From Lucinisca nassula (Eukaryota; Mollusca; Bivalvia; Lucinida; Lucinidae), in NCBI GenBank assembly GCA_963580285.1, contig OY757023.1, positions 91,103,108-91,167,107 on the forward strand: DNA of 64,000 nt. Direction: 5' to 3'. Made by a program: the position numbers and the translations under genes. Positions 53,438-62,107 of the stretch are shown piece after piece. The stretch's first letter is position 1. The number at the start of each line of letters is the position of its first letter. Under the pieces are notes generated by a model. The model did not search any database, had not been told where the DNA came from, and saw nothing but the letters and a program-made list of their open reading frames with translations.

Positions 53438-53655
53438 TATTGTCATGTGTACATTGTCATGTGTACATTGTTATGTGTACATTGTCATGTGTACATTGTC
53501 ATGTGTACATTGTCATGCATACATTGTCATGTGTACATTGTCATGCATACATTGTCATGTGTACATTGTCATGCACACAGTGTCATGCATGCATTGTCAT
53601 GTGTACATTGTCATGTGTTCATTGTCATGTGTTTATTGATATGTGTACATTGCAG
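53438..53655 (+). repeat. 14-bp minisatellite ending at the NECAP exon 6 acceptor
   Basis: About 15 units of GTGTACATTGTCAT with a GCATACATTGTCAT variant. The last unit reads GTGTACATTGCAG, so its end is the splice acceptor itself. There is no normal pyrimidine tract before it. The 60-214 codon open frames of CHCHVYIVM type here are the translated repeat. Confidence 0.9.
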
Positions 53656-54080
53656 ACTAAGAAGAACCAAGAAGAAACACCAAAAAAGACAAGACCAAAG
53701 CCTGCTGGTGGGCCAGGGTTCCTGCCCCCTCCACCTGGTGGTGTTGGAGGAATCAAACCCCAACCGCCAGCCGGTGGCAGTTCTATTCAAAGTGGAGGAG
53801 ATTTATTCCAACAACAAACAAACCCTATAAATTCTGTGCAAAATAATACAAACAATGTGGACCTTTTGTTAGACTTTGGTGGATCAGCGGAGAGTACAAA
53901 TGTAGGTCAGGTTCATACAGTGGCCACCACAGTGGGTCAAAGTAATACTCTAAGTCAGAACATAGATTTATTAGGCGGTTTTGATTCCACTTTTGATCCA
54001 TTGTCATCAAGTACTGGTACCCAGCAACAAGCAGAGCCAGCTGTGGGAACAGATCCATGGGGAGAATTCACTGGGGCAAA
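53656..54080 (+). CDS. NECAP: NECAP exon 6 (C-terminal tail)
   Basis: Starts at a codon boundary with TKKNQEETPKKTRPK, then a GFLPPPPGGVGG motif typical of NECAPs, a Gln/Asn/Ser-rich stretch with NNVDLLLDFGG and NIDLLGGFDSTFDPL, and finally TDPWGEFTGAK. WGEF is a WxxF adaptor-ear ligand. The exon ends two bases into a codon at a GTAAGT donor (54081), but reading on gives TAA at once, so the same bases would also end the protein. Vertebrate relatives have one more short exon ending in WVQF. Confidence 0.93.
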
Positions 54081-54251
54081 GTAAGTAAAGTACCAAAATA
54101 AAAACAAAAAAAAAACTATGTATATCATAGGGGTCAAGTTTGTTTGGGGAATTGATTCATCTTCATGGAAGAGTACTCTTCCAAAAACGTTTTTATCATC
54201 CTAGTCTATGTCAGTGTACATGCTAAGGAAAGAATTTGCACCTGGCCTGAT

Positions 54252-54543
54252 GCCCCCGCCCATCGGGGCTTGAAGAAATAGATGGGCTGCATGATGCTTC
54301 CACACAGAGCTGAAACCAAATGCACACAAGTACTGGTAACCCGCTTAGAGGATCTAAGCCTGCCCAGGCAAAACAGTGCAAATCAGATCGTCCATGCTTA
54401 TAAACTATTGGTTTCATAGGGCGACAGGACTTGAGATGTCATTACATCTCAGTGTCGGGTAAAAGTCCCACAAAATTGGAAGCAACATCTTGAAAATGAC
54501 CTATACAGTGTTGACGTGGACGTTAAACCTTAAATCAAACAAA
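54252..54543 (+). repeat. SINE family A, full length
   Basis: GCCCCCGCCCATCGGGGC to CAAATCAAACAAAG. One of two near-complete copies in tandem orientation (next at 54641). Confidence 0.9.
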
Positions 54544-54640
54544 GCACCTGGCCTTAGGTTTTAATTTTTTTTCATGCTCAACTCTATTGAGCACTGAATT
54601 TGAAATGCTCATAAAAATAAAATTGCAAACAAATGAGGAG

Positions 54641-54936
54641 GCCCCCGCCCATCGGGGCTTGAAGAAATAGATGGGCTGTACTATGCTTCCACGCAGAGCT
54701 GAAACCGACCGCATACAAGTACTGGTAAACCGCTTAGAGGAGCTAAGCCCGCCTAGGCAAAGCGGTGCGAGTCGGACCGTCCATGCTTATAAACTCTATT
54801 GGTTTCATTGGGCGATAAGGCTTGAGATGTCATTTCATCTCAATGTCGGGTAAAAGTCCCTCAAAATTAGAAGCAACATCTCCCAAATGTCCTATACAGT
54901 GTTGACGGGGACATTAAACCTCAAATCAAACAAACA
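54641..54936 (+). repeat. SINE family A, full length
   Basis: GCCCCCGCCCATCGGGGC to TCAAATCAAACAAACAAC. The best reference copy in the window. Confidence 0.9.
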
Positions 54937-55147
54937 ACAAATGAGGATATTTATCACCTCAGTTCAGTGTCCTGCTCACAAATTTTAAAATGCCAACAGT
55001 TATGTCCTATACAGTTTTGACGGGGACATTAAACCTCAAATCAAACAAATGAATAAATGAGGATATCTATCACCTCAGTTCAGTGTCCTGCTCACAAATT
55101 TTAAAATGCCAACAATTGTTGGCATTTTGAAATTTGTGAGCAGGACA
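54937..55147 (+). repeat. 114-bp tandem duplication and palindrome after the SINE
   Basis: The SINE tail plus AATGAGGATATTTATCACC, TCAGTTCAGTGTCCTGC and TCACAAATTTTAAAATGCC occurs twice (from about 54890 and 55003). The second copy runs into its own complement (GGCATTTTGAAATTTGTGAG, 55117-55147), forming a hairpin. Confidence 0.75.
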
Positions 55148-55289
55148 AATTGCATGCCCAAGTGAGTTTAGCACAAAAAAGTTCTAGATCAGTAAATGCT
55201 TTCCTTTAACCATTGTCCTGCTGAATAAATAAATTTTGTCACACCCATTTCTGACTATGAACCAATGAAATTAATTTAATGCATTCATT

Positions 55290-55420
55290 AATATTCACAA
55301 ACTGAATGACAAACAGTGTAGGTCCTGTAGGTTCTTCAGAAGCCATCTGTTCTTGATCTACTCTGTATTCCAAGGTTGGGTGTTTTGTAATTCAGCAGGA
55401 CAAAGGTTTAACTCTTCTGG
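55290..55420. repeat. MITE hairpin relic
   Basis: TGACAAACAGTGTAGGTCC and GATCTACTCTGTATTCC are diverged arms. Partner of 50780-50995. Confidence 0.45.
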
Positions 55421-55764
55421 GGCCCTAGTTGCATAATTACTTCTATCTAGCAGAGCGCCTTAGTCACATATTTTTGGGACCAGGAGTACCAATGTGACGG
55501 TGTCTTTTTAGTACACCACAACCTCGTTATAACACGATTCATTATAACATGGTTTTAGATATAACTTTGTTTCAAGATGGATCCCAAAAATGTATAGATT
55601 ATACAGAAAAATGACCATAAATGATAAGACTGACACAATTAATCGTATAATTGATTAATCAATCAATAAATTCCCCAAAAATGATTATCATTTCTGATTT
55701 GCTTTTAATCGATTACTTCATAGGTACAATTTACTACCCAGAGTTATGCCTAAAATAGAGGGAT

Positions 55765-55860
55765 GAGTGGCAAACAGTGCAGACCCTGATGAGACGCTGC
55801 ATATTGCGGCGTCTCATCTGGGTCTACACTGTTTGCTCAGGCCTGTCTGTTCAAATATAC
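55765..55860. repeat. TTAA-type MITE hairpin core
   Basis: GCAAACAGTGCAGACCCTGA, GAGACGC and their complements GCGTCTCATCTGGGTC and TACACTGTTTGC. Confidence 0.65.
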
Positions 55861-55869
55861 ATGTGATAA

Positions 55870-56010
55870 AGTGCAACATATGGTAAGAGTCATGCTCAGA
55901 CAGAAAGCCAGACAGGTAAAATTATGACAAAAACCTTAGCGATTACTAATCGATTATCGATCGCAATGGCATGACTGATAATCGATTATCTTTTCTGCTC
56001 CGTTTAGCCA
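55870..56010 (-). repeat. Dispersed repeat, empty-site copy
   Basis: Complement of the repeat at 43840-44560 (TAATCGATTATC, GTAATCGCTA-GG, TCATAATTTTACCTGTCTGG, CTGAGCATGACTCTTACC) but without the 548-bp TIR insertion. The join is at AAGCCA, 55905-55910. From 56010 to 56900 no gene is seen. Confidence 0.7.
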
Positions 56011-56934
56011 GCCCTAATAAATGATCATTTTTCTGTATAATCTATACATCATTTTTTTGGAGATAACACAGTTGTTTAAGTAACACGGTTTCTGCTTTGA
56101 ACTCTATTAATAGTGTTATAAAGAGGTTGTAGTCTATCAACAAATTAAAGAAAACTAACACAAGTATGCTTCAAATCAGGGCAAGAGAAAAACAAAATTT
56201 ACTTGGTTAGATTAACAAGAATGAAAAGAAATTTATATGAAAAACACCTGCAGATTTGATCTGAGAAACTCTCGATATTGCCGGACTGCAAAATCCGTCC
56301 AAACCTTATTGATTGTTGCATGCATGTACTGTAGAGAAAACTCAAAAATACCTGGTCAGCTGTCAGGATGTTTATTGTCCTAAATATAATCGAATGAGAG
56401 CCAGGGCACTGCATTTCCTATCTACATGTGTGCCCAGTGAAGAATCAGATCAGCCTGTGCATCCATTTAGTCTGACCAGAGACTTCTCTTGCTGCATGAA
56501 GGAGCATTGGATCCTTAGCTATCCTTAGAGTGTACAACAAAGACTCTGATCAGACTGCATAGATGTGCAGGCTAATCTGGGTCTTAGCTAAGCACACATG
56601 TAAATTATAGGAAAGATGTTTGCAAATGGCAAGAACATTTTTTATGACTAGGTCAAATATTGATTTTGAAAAACTACTGTCAGCAAAATTAGATACTTGC
56701 CATGTGGGTCTGGCACTTGATCCTAAAACATTTTTTAATATCATTCTTTCTCTTGTGATAATTCAGGAATACACCTAAGCCTCTTTATAACACACGACTG
56801 CACAATTTGGACTCCTTGCTGGAATGTGAAACAAATTTAATATCAAATATAACTACCCATCACTACAATTAAAGCCTTTTTAACCAGACGCAAATCTACC
56901 ATAAAAATGCCACAGGCTTGCCCATCGCCATAAA

Positions 56935-57030
56935 CGCCTCACGTGACCTCCCCAGAGACGAGTCCTGATTGGTTGCTGAGGTCACATGCCTAATACAGCC
57001 AATCGGCAGACGATACGAGTCACGTGACCC
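56935..57030. promoter_or_regulatory. Promoter-like cluster: two CACGTGAC E-boxes and two CCAAT boxes
   Basis: CTCACGTGACCTC (56938-56950), an inverted CCAAT box GATTGG (56967-56972), CCAAT (56999-57003) and a perfect palindrome GTCACGTGAC (57019-57028) within 95 bp of locally GC-richer DNA. GTCACGTGAC is the USF/TFE-type and CLEAR-type site and CCAAT is the NF-Y site. An ATG at 57047 opens only about 25 codons before element B. Promoter function and target gene are inference. Confidence 0.45.
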
Positions 57031-57121
57031 CGCACTCACGCTCAGCATGAGAACAAAGCTCATATTTCATCAGACTCGCTATCCTGATCGACAGCTTCTT
57101 ACGAGAGAAAAAAACGGATAA

Positions 57122-60003
57122 GTTTTTAGCTCACCTGAGCACGAAGTGCTCAAGGTGAGCTTTTGGGATCGGTCTTTGTCCGTCGTCCGTGCGTCCGTCG
57201 TCAACTTTTGCTTTAAACAACTTCTTCTCCAAAACTGCTGGACAGATTTTGATCTAATTTTACAGGAATGCTCCTTGGGTGATCCTCTACCAAAATTGCT
57301 CAAACTGTTCCGCTCAGGTGAACAAGATGGCCGCCAGAGCTAAAAATAGAAAAACCTTTAAACGACTTCTTCTGCTTAACCAGTGGATGGATTTTGAAAT
57401 TATTTCACAGGAATGTTCCTTGGATGACCTTCTACCAAAATTGCTCAAACCGTTCCGCTCGGGTGAACAAAATGGCCGACAGAGCTAAAAATAGAAAAAC
57501 CTTTAAAGGACTTCTTCTCCTTAACCAGTGGATGGATTTTGAAATTATTTCACTGGAATGTTCCTTGGGTGACCCTCTACCAAAATTGCTCAAACCGTTC
57601 CGCTCCGGTGAACAAGATGGCCGCCAGAGCTAAAAATAGAAAAACCTTTAAACGACTTCTCCTGCTTAACCAGTAGATGGATTTTGAAATTATTCCACAG
57701 GAATGTTCCTTGGATGACCTTCTACCAAAATTGCTCAAACCGTTCCGCTCGGATGAACAAAATGGCCGCCCGAGCTAAAAATAGAAAAACCTTTAAACGA
57801 CTTCTTCTCCTTAACCAGTGGATGGATTTTGAAATTTTTTCACAGGAATGTTTCTTTGGAGCCCCTCTACTAAAATTGCTCAAACCGTTCCGCTCGGGTG
57901 AACAAAATGGCCGTCAGAGCTAAAAATAGAAAAACCTTTAAATGACTTATTCTCCTTAACCAGTTGGTGGATTTCGAAATTACTTCACAGGAATGTTCCT
58001 ATGGTGACCTTCTACCAAAATTGCTCAAACCATTCCGCTCTGGTGGACAAGATGGCCGCCAGAGCTAAAGATAGAAAAACCTTTAAACAACTTCTTCTCC
58101 TTAACTAGTTGATGGATTTTGATATTACTTCACAGGAATGTTCCTTGGGTGACCCTCTACCAAAATTGCTCAAACCGTTCCGCTCGAGTGAACAAGATGG
58201 CCGCCGGAGCTAAAAATAGAAAAACCTTTAAACGACTTTTTCTCCTTAACCAGTGGATGGATTTTGAAATTATTTCACTGGAATGTTCCTTGGGTGACCC
58301 TCTACCAAAATTGCTCAAACTGTTCCACTCGGGTGAACAAAATAGCCGCCAGAGCTAAAAATAGAAAAACCTTTAAACGACTTCGTCTCCTTAACCAGTG
58401 GATGGATTTTGAAATCATTTCACTGAAATGTTCCTTGGGTGACCCTCTACCAAAATTGCTCAAACTGTTACGCTCGGGTGAACAAAATGGCCGCCAGAGC
58501 TAAAAATAGAAAAACCTTTAAACGACTTCTTCTCCTTAACCAGTGGATGGATTTTGAAATTATTTCACAGGAATGTTCCTTTGGTGAATCTCTACCAAAA
58601 TTGCTTGTACCGTTCTGCTCGGGTGAACCCCAAAATGGCCCCCAGAGCTAAAAATAGAAAAGCCTTTAAACGATTTCTTCTCCTTAACCAGTGGATGGAT
58701 TTTGAAATTAATTCACAGGAATATTCGTTTGGTGTCCCTCTACCAAAATTGCTCATACTGTTCCCCTCGGGTGAACAAAATGGCCACCAGAGCTTCTCCT
58801 GCTTAACCAGTGGATGAATTAATAGCCCTGGGGCCAAAAACGGCCCCGCCCCGGGGCCTACTGGTTTTACATAGGCTTATATAGGGAAAACCTTTAAAAA
58901 TCTTCTTGTCTGAAACCAGAAGGCCCAGGTCTTTGATATTTAATATGTAGCTTCGTCTAGTGGACCGCTACCAAGATTGTTCAAATTATAGCCCTGGTGC
59001 CAAAAACAGCCCCGCCTCGGGGCCCACTGGTTTTACGTAGGCTTATATAGGGAAAACCTTTAAAATTCTTCTTGTTTGAAACCAGAAGGCCCAGCTCTTT
59101 GATATTTGGTATGAAGCTTCATCTAGTGGACCTCTACCAAGATTGTTCAAATTATAGCCCTGGGCCCAAAACCGGCCCCGCCCCGGGGCCCACTGGTTTT
59201 ATATAGGCTTATATTTGGAAAACCTTTAAAAATCTTCTTGTCTGAAACCAGAAGGCCCATGTCTTTGATATTTGGTAAGTAGCTTTGTCAAGTGGACGGC
59301 TACCAAGATTGTTCAAATTATAGCCCTGGGGCCAAAAAATGCCTCCCGTACCAGGGCCCACTGGTTTCATATAGGCTTATATAGGGAAAACCTTTAAAAA
59401 TCTTCTCGTCTGAAACCAGAAGGCCCAGGTCTTTGATATTTGGTGTGAAGGGTCATCTAGTGGATCTCTACCAAGATTGTTCAAATTATAGCCCTGGGGC
59501 CAAAAATGTCGTCGCCCAGAGACCCTTTGGTTTTACATAGACTTATAAAGGGAAATTTTTAAAAATCTTCTTCTCTGAACCTGCAAGGCCCAGGTCTTTG
59601 ATATTTGGTATGGAGCTTCATCTAGTAGACCTCTACCAAGATTGTTCAAATTATAGCCCTGGGGCCACAAATGCCCCCCACCCCGGGACCCTTTGGTTTT
59701 ACATAGACTTATATAGCCCTGGTGCATAGGCTTATGTAGGGAATATCTTTATAAAAATCTTCTTCTCTGAAACCGCAAGGTCCAGGTCTTTGATATTTGG
59801 TGTGTAGCTTCATCTAGTGGACCTTTGCCAAGATTGTACAAATTATAGCCTTTGTTTTTGTTTGGTATGAAGCTTCACCTTTAAGACCTCCCTCAACATT
59901 ATGCACATTAAAGCCCTTGGGCCAATAATGGCCCTCCCTGGGGCCCACTTGTTACACTATGGATCAGGTGAGCGATCCAGGGCCATCATGGCCCTCTTGT
60001 TTA
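57122..60003 (-). mobile_element. Element B: rolling-circle-like element with two different tandem cores
   Basis: Left end (3' end on its own strand): TTTTTAGCTCACCTGAGC, then a hairpin AGCACGAAGTGCT and AAGGTGAGCTTTTGGGATC. From 57240 to 58800 are 11 direct units of 145 bp (marker CTACCAAAATTGCTCAAAC). From 58800 to 59860 are about seven units of ~165 bp that match the core of element A on the complement (marker CAAATTATAGCCCTGG). Right end GATCCAGGGCCATCATGGCC, CTCTTGTTT, the complement of the AACAAGAG start. The 60-87 codon frames are unit translations ending at the same GAGCTAAAAATAG stop. Confidence 0.75.
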
Positions 60004-60056
60004 TTCTTTTTTGATATTTACAACTTTGATAGTTTCCACAATGTACCTAGGCTTTT

Positions 60057-62003
60057 TATGCCCCCGCATCATATGATGCCGGGGGCATATAGTTTTTCGG
60101 TTTTCCGTACGTGCGTACGCGTGTACGTCCGTCTGTACATGTGTGTGTACGTACGTACGTACGTACGTGATCCTGTAACCTCAGGTTAAAGTTTTTGTAA
60201 CAGGTAGAGCCTGAACTTTTAGAACTCATATTTTCCTAACCATTTGATGGAACTGGTACATATTTGGTATGATGATAGATATAGGTCCAAAGTTTTACTA
60301 AGCAATACCCCCACCCATGCCTGTGACCTCAAGGTCAAGGTCACAGACTTAGAAATTTTCAATGTTAAAGACTCAGGTATAGGTTTTTGTAACAGGTAGA
60401 CTTGAACATTTTAGAACTCATATTTTCCAAACCATTTGATGGAATTTGTTCATATTTGGTATGATTATAGATATAGGTCCAAAGTTTTATTCAGCGATAC
60501 CCCCACCTATGCCCATGGCCTCAAGGTCAAGGTCATGGACTTAGAAATTTTCCATGTTAAAGACTCCAGTTAAGGTATTTGTACCTGATAGAACCTGAAC
60601 TTTTATGATAGCTTTGGTTCATATGATGATAGATATAGGTACAATGTTATATTCAGCAATACCCCCACCCATGCCTATGACCTCAAGGTCAAGGTCACAG
60701 ACTCAGACAATTTTAATGTGAAAGATTTTAAAGAGCTCAAATTTTCCAAACTATATTATGGATTTGGCTTATGCATGCTATGATGATAGATACAGGTCCA
60801 AATGTTTATTTGGCAATACCCCCACTCATGCCTATGGCTTCAAGGTCAAGGTCACAGACTTAGAAATTTTTAATTAGATATTTTAAGAGTTGATATTTTC
60901 CAAATCATGCGATGGATTGAGTTGATATTTGGTATGATGTTAGATACCTGTCCATTTTATTCAGCGATACCCCCACCCATGCCCATGAGCTCAAGGTCAA
61001 GGTCACAGACTTAAAATTTTTTAATTATCCCCTCGCACAACATAGCTCTAGCGTCTATATTTCTTCACTGATTTCAATATAACTTCACACAAATGTTCCT
61101 TATGACAATATCTCTAGCGAGTTCCACTTTCAAGGTCATGACCTCAAGGTGAAGGTCACTGGGGCTATTTTTAGAAAAACTTTGTCATTGCTCTAGTGCT
61201 TACATTCTTCACCGATTTCAATATAACTTCACACAAATGTTCCTCATGACAATATCTCTAGCGAGTTCCACTTTCAAGGTCAAGGTCACTATAGCTATTT
61301 TTAGAAAAAACTTTGTCATCGCTCTAGCGCTTACATTTCTTCACCGATTTCAATATAACTTCACACAAATGTTTCTTATGACAATATCTCGAGGCATGTT
61401 GACTTTCAAGGTCAAGGTCACTGTGGCTATTTTTAGAAAAACTTTGTCATTGCTCTAGGGCTTACATTTTTTCACCAATTTCAATATTACTTCACACAAA
61501 TGTTCCTTATGACAATATCTCTAGCAAGTTCCACTCTCAAGGTCAAGGTCACTGTGGCTATTTTTAGAAAGACTTTGTCATCGCTTTAGTGCTTACATTT
61601 CTTCACCGATTCCAATATAACTTCACACAAATGTTCCTTATGACAATATCTCGAGCGATTTTGACTTTCAAGGTCAATGTCACTGTGGCTATTTTTAGAA
61701 AAACTTTGTCATCACTCTAGCGACTACATTTCTTCACTGATTTCAATATAACTTCACACAAATGTTCCTTATGACAATACCTCGAGTGAGTTTGACTTTC
61801 AAGGTCAAGGTCACTGTGGCTGTTTTTAAAAAAACTTTGTCATTGCTATAGCGCTTATATTTTTTCACCAATTTCAATATAACTTCTCACAAATGTTCCT
61901 GATAACAAGGTCACACTTAGAAAATTTTGTTGCAACATGGATTTTTGGGGTGGGGCGGGGCCCTTGGCGGGGGCATCTGTGTCGTCTGGACACATTTCTA
62001 GTT
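60057..62003 (+). mobile_element. Element C: rolling-circle-like element with GGGGGCAT ends and two tandem cores
   Basis: Starts with a hairpin TGCCCCCGCATCATATGATG / CCGGGGGCATA (60059-60090) and GTACGT repeats. Five units of ~155-185 bp (60180-61025; marker GATGATAGATATAGGTCC) and seven of ~132 bp (61030-61920; marker CTTCACACAAATGTTCCT) follow. It ends GGCGGGGGCATC, then a hairpin TGTGTC-GTCTG-GACACA and TTTCTAG. The terminal hairpin shortly before CTAG is the Helitron 3' signature (CTRR). No coding part. Confidence 0.75.
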
Positions 62004-62107
62004 AAAGCTTGTTTTGCTCCGAAATTCTTGTTGTTGTTGAATTTATTTTGTTTTGTTTTTTCTGCCTACTTGTACACGTGTTTCGGCCTCCATCTTGGAT
62101 TTTCATT

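Larger units (their letters stand above)
33583..54084 (+). other. NECAP: NECAP endocytosis adaptor gene (whole visible span)
   Basis: Six exons encode about 304 residues of an ortholog of NECAP1/NECAP2, clathrin-coat accessory proteins that bind AP-2 and regulate coated-vesicle formation at the plasma membrane. Exons 1-5 give the PHear domain (residues ~1-163). Exon 6 gives a proline- and glycine-rich tail with a LPPPPGG-type motif and a WxxF motif (WGEF), the kind that binds the AP-2 alpha or AP-1 gamma ear. Splice phases agree at all five junctions (2, 1, 1, 2, 0). Introns are about 9.1, 2.0, 3.9, 2.1 and 2.5 kb and full of transposons. Vertebrate NECAPs end in WVQF; no such exon is found here, so the protein either stops at the TAA read through the exon 6 donor (54082-54084) or continues beyond. 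Confidence 0.93.

Noticed and set aside
53394..53655. Cys/His/Tyr-rich frames (CHCHVYIVM type) resembling a metal-binding peptide
   Set aside because: Translation of the 14-bp minisatellite; three frames stay open equally. Only the part from 53656 is NECAP.
57279..58817. Series of 69-87 codon frames with the same LLLLNQWMDFE motif
   Set aside because: Each is one and a half 145-bp repeat units ending at the same stop in each unit. The unit is not a multiple of three, so no long protein is possible.
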